In this document: piece by piece, positions 40,401 to 49,690 of the stretch
How the letters are laid out: every line of letters begins with the position of its first letter
Position numbering within the stretch: position 1 is the first letter of the stretch
Notes under the pieces: model-generated
Told to the model about the DNA's origin: nothing
Databases searched by the model: none
What the model saw: only the letters and a program-made list of their open reading frames with translations
NCBI GenBank assembly: GCA_964017195.1
Contig: OZ024894.1
Span: 35,209,114-35,273,113 of the forward strand
DNA: 64,000 bases
Origin: Siderastrea radians
Taxonomy: Eukaryota; Cnidaria; Anthozoa; Scleractinia; Rhizangiidae
Direction: 5' to 3'
Made by a program: the position numbers and the translations under genes

Positions 40401-42468
40401 GAGTGATATAGATAGAAAAGGAGGAGGTCTGGAGTATATTCTTTTCAATGGCTGAAAATAGCTTTGAAGTTTTTCCAGCACAGTGTTTGTATTGTTTTTT
40501 AAAATCATTTTTTGATGATTCAGGTGGAGATAGTCAACAGGAAGGCTTAGCTGGGTATCGGTTGGGATGTGCCTATGAGGAAATTGGGGATGCCGAGACT
40601 GCAATTTTGGTGAGTGCTAACTTAAGTACCAGGCCTACTTAGATATGTTTTTTCCTTCCCTTTCCATTGTTTCTCTTTTTACTTGCATCAGATAAGAGAT
40701 AATGTGTGTTTTAAAATAATTTCCACGCATAATCTTTTTGTTGCAGCCTGAAGCTCTGTGTTACAAGGAATCAAATTGTTTCATGTCAGTCCAACGTCTT
40801 ATCCTGTCTAAATCCATAGTTTTCTGAGACTGATGGATGCCTACTCTCTGTCTTCGAAATGAGACAAAATTAATTCTCACTATTTTTTTCAACTTGGCAC
40901 CAGTTCCGTGACACTGTTGTAATTTCATTTCTGTCTCATTTGTTCCAGTATCATAATGGTTACTTGGAAAAATGCCAGCAGAACTCTGATGATGTTGGAA
41001 TGGGGCGAGCTTGTCAAGCCTTAGCAAGGGCATATGAAATGTAAGTTGGTCTAAGATTTTGAAACCTCTGAAAATTGTTTAAGTCCATCGAGAAAGACAT
41101 TCAAAACATGTGTATGCAAGTTATTGGAAGAAATTTACAGTGATAGCCTTGCACGTGATATGCCTGTACATATTATTTTCAATACACAGACAGATGGTTA
41201 ATTACTTCTGGAAACATCCAACATTTTGTGCCCATTGATGGCTAATTCTTGCAATACAATGCTGTCTTTTGTTTTAAAAGTGCAACCTTTCAAGACTGTT
41301 TATCTCCATCACATCGATTCTGCAATGGGTTTATGGTGTTTTGCAAGAACTGCCAGCATGCTGGGATCTAATCTCATGATTGATGTACAACTTAACAATA
41401 TTATCATTATGCATAGGAAAAAAAGTATGGATACTTGATCCCTGCTAGGAAGAGTAATTAACATAAAGTATTTTGTTCTGATTGCGTGGCTTTTGTTGTT
41501 AGGCAAGGAGATGTGGAAAGTGCAATGAAGTATCTTGAGATGTTTGTTGAACTGGCTGACAGATCTCAACAGTTACCAGAGCAGCAGAAGGCTTGTACAT
41601 GTCTTGGAGCTATTTATAACTCACTGGTAAGGCAGTGCACCATACGTATTATATAACTTGGGCAAAAGTAGATACCACTCAGTTATACTCACTTACCCTC
41701 AAGTTTGTTTTTCTGCATTGTAAACTCTGTTAGGTCCAAACCAAGAGAGAATGAGAGATGACGAGACTTTAACCTCTTTAAGAGCGCACAAGTGCCACTG
41801 ACAGTGTGTGAGAGTTAGAGGCCAAATGAGAGCAAGAGTTCAAACTTACATGGATTCTGATTCAAATCTGAGCAGATACTTTTCTTTGAGAGCACAATAA
41901 TATTATTGCCAAGAGAGTTAAGGAGTTTAGCTCAAAGTAGAGGGAGAGCTTGAAATCTCTAGAGCTCTTATTCTTGTTTTGCCTAGGGTGTAAACTATCA
42001 TGTCTCATTCCACAGGGTAAATATGAAGATGCTGTCCGTATGTACAGAAGAGGCTTTGAGATAGCCCAAGACCTTGCAGTAGTAGTAACCACAGAAACCA
42101 CACGTGTGGAGTATGGAATTGCATTAGCACACACACTATTCACAGGCTATGCTCAGTGCATGGATCAGGTTAACAAGGGTAACATACAGAGATTGTTGGA
42201 CTTCAAGAGCTCAAGATGGGACACTTTCTCAGAAGAAGCAACAGCTGATGACCGGGGTGGGGAGGGTAGTCGGCCTAGTAGTGATGTTGGTTCTGGAGAG
42301 AATAGTGGCTCACTTGAGGAGGAGGGGGAGATGGAAAATATAGCTACTGACCCAGCCCCTTATGGGGAGACAAAGGAAGAGGTAGCTAATGGTGGGACAG
42401 ACTCGGGGGTGACGAGTGAGGGTGAGAATGGTAATAATGACCAGGCAGAAGTTCCAAAAGCAGAGTAA
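28438..42468 (+). CDS. TTC29: Tetratricopeptide repeat protein 29 (TTC29), 9 coding exons, complete
   Basis: TPR protein of motile cilia and sperm flagella; in mammals it is linked to axonemal and intraflagellar-transport function. Exons: 28438-28658, 29525-29748, 30167-30352, 30825-30967, 31447-31513, 40524-40609, 40949-41040, 41503-41626, 42016-42468. Splice sites are canonical and phase is continuous; the sum is 1596 nt, 531 aa (human about 475). The N-terminus is Ser/Pro-rich and probably disordered. YRNTYEHNLCLDMLKEGF in exon 2 is the characteristic family segment. TPR-like helices follow from about residue 150 to 430 (for example GDLFKAAEYLESYYNLTKGR, GDVESAMKYLEMFVEL, GKYEDAVRMYRRGFEIAQDL). 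A long acidic Gly/Glu-rich tail ends the protein. Exon 1 opens after an AG acceptor at about 28400, so at least one 5' noncoding exon lies upstream. Intron 5 is 9.0 kb and holds the giant inverted repeat. Confidence 0.9.
29140..29310 (+). mobile_element. SINE copy in TTC29 intron 1
   Basis: Better preserved relative of 10545-10725, with GGACTAGCATCCCATCCAGG and CCTCCTTGGCTCG. Probably tRNA-derived, but the A and B boxes were not confidently placed. Confidence 0.45.
32325..33590. repeat. Tandem duplication inside the left arm
   Basis: A unit starting ACCTTCATTCATTATTTCA occurs at about 32325-32978 and again at about 32981-33590, both ending just after a CTGCAGG motif and an A-rich stretch. 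The right arm has only one unit, and the join after the unit (GCCAGAA) lines up with the end of the second left copy. The duplication therefore happened in the left arm, or one unit was lost on the right. Confidence 0.7.
34918..35580 (+). repeat. Third, direct-orientation partial copy of the arm sequence in the spacer
   Basis: Segments match left-arm 31783-32280 in the same orientation, for example ATGTGTGTTATTCAATAACA and AAACCACGCAAAGGAATT. A private stretch of about 300 bp (35110-35395) has been inserted or replaced. It is more diverged than the outer arms. Confidence 0.65.
36703..36940. mobile_element. 238-bp foldback element with 9-bp target duplication
   Basis: Near-perfect hairpin from TAGACTGCGAGCAGTCTC to its complement, flanked by CGTGATGAT on both sides (36694-36702, 36941-36949). 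The left arm of the giant repeat lacks it. Nine-base duplications suggest a Mutator-like (MULE) origin. Its ends resemble those of the element at 25102-25598. Confidence 0.75.
37905..38797. mobile_element. 893-bp non-autonomous DNA transposon, PIF/Harbinger-like, in right arm
   Basis: Terminal inverted repeats of about 33 bp begin TGCAGGGTTCAATTCTACC / TGCATGGTTCAATTCTACC and lead into C-runs. It is flanked by TTA at 37902-37904 and 38798-38800. The empty site is preserved at about 32843 in the left arm. No transposase. TWA target duplications are typical of PIF/Harbinger; the class is inferred. Confidence 0.7.
38975..39047. mobile_element. 73-bp hairpin MITE with 9-bp target duplication
   Basis: TAGTCTCCTACG ... 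CGTAGGAGACTA, flanked by ATCACTGTT (38966-38974, 39048-39056). The empty site in the left arm keeps one copy only. Internal CGTTTTTAG is shared with the hairpin at 9516-9595. Confidence 0.75.
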
Positions 42469-43200
42469 AAACCAATACATTTGAACCATAAGAATCGTGC
42501 TAGAGTTTGAAGATCATCTGGCGAGAGCTTTGTTTGTAGAAGATTGGTTCTTGAGTTATGGTCCTCATGTGAGGAGCCTTTCTGTGTCAATACGTGTATC
42601 AACAGACATCAGCCCTGTCACCCATTCATTCTGAAAACCATCCATAATTATTGTGATCAATATCGTGTCTTTTACAGGATGTACATGTATCACTCGTTAC
42701 AGTGTCACTTGTTTGTCCTTGTAACAATTTTTTCAGAGTCATTAGGATAGAAATTCCCATAGAATGCCTCTGTGAAGCATTCAGATGATTTTCAGTACCT
42801 CTTTAGAAAGACTGTTTACGAAGCCTGGAAGTACACTTGTGTTACATGGCAGTGTGGTAACAACTTCCTCACACAGATATCTGTATTGGCCTTACCAGTA
42901 TGACATATTAGCTTTTTCCAATTTGTAGGTTCATTATCTGTGTTATTGGCGACACCATGTATTTTTCCCCTAGATTGAGCAAACAATTTCCTCACTCTAC
43001 ATTGTACAGATTTGAACTCTTATTCATTATAACCACAAGAATGTACATATTGTTGTAGAAATGTATAAAGGTTTCAATGTTTGTTCACAAGCAGGCGTCT
43101 CCATGTTGCTATGGTGTTTAGTTTTTAGTTTGGTACATGCCATGTTCATTAAAATGTGCTATTGTAACATAAAATGAAGGGGTGCCTGGAATAAAGCCCC
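42469..43200 (+). other. Probable TTC29 3' UTR
   Basis: Downstream of the TAA stop there is no coding signal. ATTAAA occurs near 43148 and AATAAA at about 43190. The latter lies inside a small inverted-repeat element (43177-43322), so the transposable element may provide the cleavage signal. Extent inferred. Confidence 0.4.
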
Positions 43201-43322
43201 AAGTGACTTCTGATGAACTGCTAAATTCTCCTTCCAGTTTTCCTTGTGTGTGTTTGTAAATCAAAGGGAGAATTGGACATTAGATCAGGAGTCACTTAGG
43301 GCCTTATTCCACACACCCCTTC
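43177..43322. mobile_element. Small MITE downstream of TTC29
   Basis: TGAAGGGGTGCCTGGAATAA ... TTATTCCACACACCCCTTCA inverted termini, with inner complementary AGTGACT and GGAGAATT tracts. Supplies an AATAAA near 43190. Confidence 0.55.
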
Positions 43323-43439
43323 AAATATGTTTTATAGTATTGAACAGCTCTTGAACTCGTTCTTCCCTTCCTTCAGATCCCAGCACTTTTTTCTTCATGC
43401 CCTGGTGACTACGAGCAAGAAATCAACCACTACTTTCAT

Positions 43440-44115
43440 TTTAAATTGCTTTATTTTTGGCACAATTACATGAAGTGCACGTATTTAACCTTACAAATAC
43501 CCTGAATGGATAAAAATTGCTACTTAAAAACAATGACAGAAGGTTTGGCTTCTGACAATAAACAAGGCTCTATAATTTCCTTCATCCATGACTCTGTTAG
43601 AACTTAACAGCTTTGACCCTTTGATAAACCAAAACCTTAAAGCCTTTGAACTGAGAATACATGATACTGAAATGTCAGCAGAAAGATGAAAAAAAGGTAT
43701 AACAGAAAGTTCAATGCTTACAGTGTTGAACTGCAGTACCTTCTGAGGGCAGGTGCAAAATTTGCCAAGTGTGACAACAAATGTCAATAAAAAAGTATTA
43801 TTGCATTCAGTTTTCAAAGACAAAGTTCCTTCATTATAAAGTAAACAGTGAATTAGAAAACTGAGAGGATGTCAGAAATTCCTTCATCTATGCCACTTTT
43901 CATTTCACAAGAACTCTAGATGTGTCACCTTGCATTTTCCAAGTGAAAAAAATAATGTTAAGTGAATGTTCCAACTGCTGACATTTCCTATGCTTAGCAA
44001 AAAATAAAAAGCAAGACCCATTCCTGAATAACTCCTTAGCAATTGCACACCGATTATAATGTCACATGTTAACACAAGCTACAGCAAGATGCATCAGCAT
44101 TATGTGATCTGAAAA
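43440..44115 (-). other. Probable SQSTM1 3' UTR
   Basis: Sequence after the UBA stop codon has no splice or coding signal and ends near a minus-strand AATAAA at about 43451-43456. The extent is inferred from that signal only. Confidence 0.45.
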
Positions 44116-47100
44116 TCAGTTCTTTCCATCAAACTGCATGGCATCAAGAACTTTGTTCAGGTCATATCCTTTGGCTTGAATCAGAGACTTCAGCCAGCCT
44201 CCCTCATCTTCAAACCCCATTGCACGCATCTTAGCTATGGCCACCTCCAGAGGATCACTAGAATCAGCTTCATCTGCAGATGTTCCAGAAGCTCCAGTCT
44301 CTTGAGGCTCTTCAGTGTTCTCATCAACCAAAACAAATTCCTCTGGTGTCTGAACCTCCTGTAAAGAAAACAATCAAGTTAGCATTTCAGATGGTGTGGC
44401 TATCTCATGACTTTCACGGTTTCAGATCACTTATTTTTCACTAATCTACATCTTGGCCCAGCTATTCAAAATGCAAATAAAACAGTCTTTAACCAGAGGA
44501 GCTTAAGACGGATTCCGCTCAACGTTCGAGCAATAAGTGCAAAAAATATTTACCAAAAAACTACTCATAGCACGGTAACATTTTAAATGCTATTTGCAAC
44601 ATCTCACTCTAGTTTACTTGCCCAAGTGACCCCGCGATGAAATTCTCAAGCATTCTCAAGAAAATTAATTTCAAATCTCGTTAAAGTATGCTAAAAACGG
44701 GCGCCATTTTGTTTTGAACTGACATGAAGCGTCTTTTTAATTGAAATATGGATAACGTCAAATCCAATTTTCTCCCGCGGGGTCAGCTTGGGAGCAAAAG
44801 TAACGATAAGTTCTTCTTATCTGTTCTCAAAATGTGACAGTGCTGCAAGTATTTTTTTGGTAAGTTAATTTTTGCACTTACTGCTCGAACGTTGAGCGGA
44901 AATCGTCTTAAATTCTCTTTCTTGTCCTTCACGTTTTACCTTGACTTCTCCTTACCTTGTTTTGAAAAATACTCAGTTAATTTTAGTCCTGTAATTAGCG
45001 TTAAATGCCTTCTGACCAACTAGGCCCAGTTATTTCTTGTATTTTTTCTTATTATATTAGACTTGCATTGTACTTTCAGTAACCAGATTCACAATTCAAA
45101 GTGCAAGGGAAGGATTAAACTTCTGAGTGAAAAAAAAATTTATGTAAAACGTCAATTTTGTTTCAGTGACTTTAAAAGGGAAACTTGAAAGTTCTAATTA
45201 TGGATCACTGTAACACTGCTTTTCCTGAGTAAACACATCAGAAATTCAAGTGTATACTAATGTTTTGTTGTCCTTACCATTTCTGTGGCTTCTCCATTCA
45301 CAACTGTCTCAGGAGCTTTGTCATCTTTGCTGTCACTTTCTGGTGTGTCTGTGGCCTCTCCTGATGGACCTGCCTGTGCATTCTCTTGGTCTCCACTCCA
45401 ATAACCATCCTTACATCTGCCTTGACAACAATCTGCACAAAAACGATTGACAATATTAAATTGAATTCTGTTCAGAAGAATTTAGTAAACTAACATCCAA
45501 AGCTAAAAATTCAGGAAAGAAATTATGAAGAGAAAGAGTGATCACTAATCAATCTGTGTCAATATGCATAATATATACATTTAGCCAAACCTAAAAGCAG
45601 AACTCCATATCTACCTGGTTACCATTGGCCGCCTATAAATTCTTCAGAATTTCTTGTTTACTGTTATTAACCTAGGTACTTGACCACGTTAATTACTGCA
45701 TAGTTTTATTACGCGTATCATTTTAGTATAAACTTAGAGCTTTAATTGTTTCATGATTCAAGCAAAACTACTTTATCTATCTGTGCTTTTGCTTTAAGTT
45801 CGCTAGGCAAATTCATACTGACAATCGTTTATCGGCATTTTTCATTTGTTTTGATTGCTCTTATTTTACTTGTCGCTTTGTGTTTTGTAATTGGAGACGC
45901 GTGTTCGCTAAGTTCGAAACTACCAGAAATTCTCTTTTGGTTTTGTTTATAGATTATTGCACAGTATTGCACACATTTTGTCGTAAATTCAATCTGTTTA
46001 TTGTAAATAACTTTGATTCTGTCTTACAACTGTCAATTGGAAAGCTATGTTCTTTTTAATTCTGTTTGGTAAAACGGATTCGCTTCATTCGTTTTAAAAT
46101 TCAAAGGTCGTGCTTTATGTCAGAATTATTTGTTCGCAAATTAATACTTTTCTGCTCGACTTATAAGCTTGGTTTTGCTATTACCTTACATCCTTGAATG
46201 TAGAATCCTGTTTTTCATCATGTTAAGGCCGTTGGGTACCATTTTACTGTAAAATTATTCATTGTTTCCACGAGTTATTTTATCGCTATGCGAGCCGTTT
46301 GTGCAACACGCGTCAAAAGACTTACACGATTCCTCGCACGCCATTGGCTAGAGGCTGCGCGAAAATTGCTACATGTAAGAATGTCATGAAATGCAACGTA
46401 CGGACATACGGCGCACACACCTGCGAGTCATTCTGCTTGCCAATGACCATAAAAATTTGCCAGCATGCCTCTTAGTATGAGTATGGGGCTCCACTCTTGC
46501 GGCCTTTTCGGCTGCAAAGGAGTTCCACTAATAAGGTTGTTGTAATTGGAGTGTTTTATGCTCGCAGAAGGGTTTCTTATCAGGCTAGGAAAATTAATGA
46601 ATGGACTAGCACTGGACATTATGATGCATCTCAAGTCAGCATTAACTTGAAAAGGAAGAAATCTCTTGTGGTGTTTTAGCGAGGAAACTTGCTGCAGAGG
46701 ACAAAAACCCCATGTGACTTTGATTTACACATTGATTCAGGCTATTTGACTACACAAGGAGGAGTTTTGCCAACAGTTACAAAAAAAGAACAAACAACAT
46801 TCAACTTCAATGTTGTATCCCTCAATTCAAAACGATCATAATATTACCAACAGGGATTGCAAATAAATAATATATATATAAAAAAGATAAAAAGTTGTCA
46901 CTGGCCAAAAATTTATTTTAAAAAGGACGTTTCGGTCGTGATACCGCGACCTTTGTCAGCTAGTAAAAATGGCATCCTGTGATGCAAATAAATTAAAAGT
47001 ACAAATTAAGTGTCAAAATTCTTCAGATTTTTATATACGTTTGGAAAATTAATATGTGCATTAATAGAGGTATATATAAATTAATGTTTTGAGCAGGAGG

Positions 47101-48831
47101 GCAGTTGTTTTTCACACTGGTGGGCAAACCCTTTTTAATTTATTTTTTATAAAAGCAGTTGACCAAAGTCATGTTTAAAGCCCAAACCTCAGAAAAAACA
47201 CTGTTAGCACACTTGAAAAGCATACCTGGTTCAGTACTGGCATATGTGTGTACTTCAACGCCAAGTGGGCCAAGGAAAGAAGCAATGCTTTCTCCAACAG
47301 CATGTAGGAATGGTGGACCAACAGGAACCTCACCAGCCTGACCCTCGCTTGATTTGGTATCATCATGACGGTCACACTTCACACCTCCTCTGTTGCAGCG
47401 TGGTTTGCCTCTACCACAGTGACGGCCTCCTCTTCGGCCACAACCACGGCCCCATGGACCAAAACCATGCCCAAAGTCAGTAAACATTGGGGGGTGATGA
47501 GGGGGGCCATGAGGGGGGTGATGGGGTGGGACATGTGGAGGGTGGAATGCAAATGGGTTGAAGCCATGGAACCAGTTGTTTTCGGGGGTCCTTGGTGTGG
47601 CAATACGCAGCATTTCATGCTCCTTGTGAATTCCTTTGCTCTCACAAGTCAGACAGAGGTCAAAGTCAGGGCACACCACGCACTTGAAGCGGATTCCAAA
47701 AATGTGCTTTTCGCAGCCATCACAGACCACGCCAGGATGCCCTGCACCAGACTGATTTTCACCTGCTGTTGTTTGAAAAATACAATACAAAAATTAAAAT
47801 ACAATATTACAGAAGTTCATTTTAAAAATTCGTCTCTTGCAACCAAATGAAAAAAAGTTCGAAACTGAAGTACATCTGTAAAGAAGATTTACCCCAAAGA
47901 GGTTAAAAATATTTGTTAAGACCGTGTTACATCTTAAATCTATGATGGGCAAAATCACCAAAATGATCACTCCCGCTGGTGGTGTTCAAATTTGTGCTGA
48001 TTCATGATGACCAGGCTACACAAATTATTTGCCACGTTCGGCCTTGAATTGGGAGCAAACAATTTTTCATGACAGTGCAGAAACTTTACAGGACATCTTT
48101 TTTATTTCTAAATGCTTCAAAAAATTATCTGATAAAAAACATACAAGTAAAACGCACAAAAAAATTGTCTAGGCTGGAGTTTTACTCACCAGCAAATGTC
48201 GCATCCTGATTGGAACTCTCGTCCACTTTCACGTACACGCGAAATACATCTCCGGCAATGCTCCCCAAAGCTTCAATCAGCTCTTCATCGCTGGAGAAAG
48301 TTATCATCTCATTGTCTGCATCTGTTTTCAACAACAAAACCCTTAAAGCTGATATACTGACATTTCACACAAGAGGAAAATTTTATCGCAAAACTGCAAC
48401 AAATGTCTGCAAATATTTCTGGTTTCGATCGATCTTTGCACATTTGTTGCAGTGAGTTAACTTTAGCCTTACGTTTAAAACGCTTTCGTTGATGGTGATG
48501 ACAAATTTTCAAAGCTGTTAAAAAAGACTAGCGATCACCGTGAAAAGGAAGACAACGATAATTTCGCTGGCAGCTTTCTAGGGTTCGATCAAATATCGCG
48601 CGCGCCATTCCCAGAAAACGAAGAATTCAACCGTGCAAAACCAACACAAACTCAATTAATGTTACCTTTCCAAAATAGTTTGAATATCTTGCCCCTGACA
48701 ACTGGGAAGACTTGCTCTATTTTTTTCACCAAATAGGTGTAGCTTGCCGATGCTCCTTCGTCGATAGCAAAACGACGAATTTCTTGTTGACTGGTGTCAG
48801 GATGGATATAAGCTTTCACGGATAGCGCCAT
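44116..48831 (-). CDS. SQSTM1: Sequestosome-1 / p62 selective autophagy receptor, 5 coding exons, complete
   Basis: Ubiquitin-binding scaffold that polymerises and links cargo to Atg8/LC3 on the phagophore. Exons: 48831-48666, 48321-48190, 47765-47226, 45432-45278, 44358-44116. All joins are phase-consistent; the sum is 1236 nt, 411 aa (human 440). The PB1 domain (about residues 3-95) has the basic face (VKAY, EIRRF) and the acidic OPCA segment DADNEMITFSSDEELIEAL. The ZZ zinc finger (about 112-155) begins VVCDGCEKHIFGIRFKC. A His/Pro-rich then Gly/Arg/Cys-rich linker follows, then VGESIASFLGPLGVEV, shared with vertebrate p62. EEFVLVDE (about 337-344) is a good LIR candidate. The C-terminal UBA (about 366-408) contains MRAMGFEDEGGWLKSLI. 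The stop is TGA. A poly(A) signal (AATAAA read on minus) lies at about 43451-43456. Convergent with TTC29. Confidence 0.95.
44507..44907. mobile_element. 401-bp TTAA-flanked MITE in SQSTM1 intron 4
   Basis: Inverted ends GACGGATTCCGCTCAACG and CGTTGAGCGGAAATCGTC, with inner complements GTTCGAGCAATAAGTGCAAA, bounded by TTAA at 44503-44506 and 44908-44911. Non-coding. Confidence 0.65.
46905..46985 (-). mobile_element. Penelope-like tail remnant in SQSTM1 intron
   Basis: The minus strand has CUGACAA, stem II GGUCG/CGACC, GAAACGUC. The core G8 is A and stem I does not pair. It lies in the intron between the ZZ exon and exon 4 of SQSTM1. Confidence 0.4.
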
Positions 48832-49080
48832 ATCCTGTTGGTGGTAAATTTCGGTTGATTTCAACTTGATAGGAACTGATCTCTCGTCTGTAAAACTAGT
48901 AGAATGACTAGCAGAGTTCTCTCTCCCTTTTATAACAGCCCTCTGCGTTCGAGAAAACTTCAACAACCTTGTCAGCGAATTTAGCGCCCCGTCATGCACA
49001 GTTGAGATGAGTTGGTGTTTGTAAATAACAGAAACGTCATCGCTCGGTCGGAGACTGGACACTAGCGTTTTTCAAGGCCT
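48832..49080 (-). promoter_or_regulatory. Probable SQSTM1 promoter/5' UTR with ARE-like site
   Basis: The minus strand carries TGACGGGGC at 48994-48986, which fits the antioxidant response element core TGACnnnGC, about 155 bp upstream of the start codon. Mammalian SQSTM1 is an NRF2 target through an ARE. A match of this length is common by chance. Confidence 0.25.
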
Positions 49081-49321
49081 CCAGTTCTTCAGGTAAGCGG
49101 CAGGCCTGGGTAAGCGGTAATAAAAAGGCGTCGGATGGCCTCGGGCCTCCTCTGGGCCCCTGCACCCTGTCCCCCTCCGGGTAAGGAGCTCTGGGTGCAG
49201 AATTCCGGTTGCAGAAGCCTCAGGCTTTAGTTAAATCGCTCGATAGGGTATTTTCTCTCAACGCCCTGTCGCTGTGGTCCTTCCAGTTTATAAACTTTAC
49301 ATATGATTTGTTTTCTCATTA

Positions 49322-49490
49322 ACTTCTGTACACAAACAGAAGCAATTTATAGCTGGATCTTCGTCTAGCCTGATCAGGATCAGCAATGGACTTTAAAGGC
49401 AAGCAGGAGGCAAGGCTGATCTAACAGCTAGTATTTAATAGGATTGCCCAATATTTCGGTTAGACAAAACTAACCTTCATCATATTTTCT
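49322..49490 (-). mobile_element. Penelope-like tail fragment with decayed hammerhead
   Basis: A second copy of the 25885-25992 fragment. Stem II (GGUUAG/CUAACC) and GAAA are kept, but the core reads AUGAUGA, losing the invariant C3, and stem I no longer pairs. Probably inactive. Confidence 0.5.
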
Positions 49491-49619
49491 CATTGTATTC
49501 TCTCTCGCCCAATAAAACTATCGCTAGAGCAGCAAACGTGTCTGTCTGTAAATGTATTTGCTGCAGCTGACCCAGAAGTTGTCCCTTTGACATCCAAAAA
49601 CAACTTAATTGTTAGAGAC

Positions 49620-49690
49620 GTGACACAATCGATTATTTTTTATTATTTATTTATTTATTATTATTATTTTTTTTTTTTTTTTTGCCGTTG
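49620..49690. repeat. AT-rich low-complexity and poly-T run
   Basis: TTATT/TTA repeats leading into about 18 T. May be the poly-A end of a minus-strand retro-insertion covering about 49690-49840; not proven. Confidence 0.5.

Noticed and set aside
47365..47850. Long plus-strand frame of 161 codons
   Set aside because: It is the antisense shadow of the SQSTM1 ZZ/linker exon; composition follows the His/Pro codons of the real gene.
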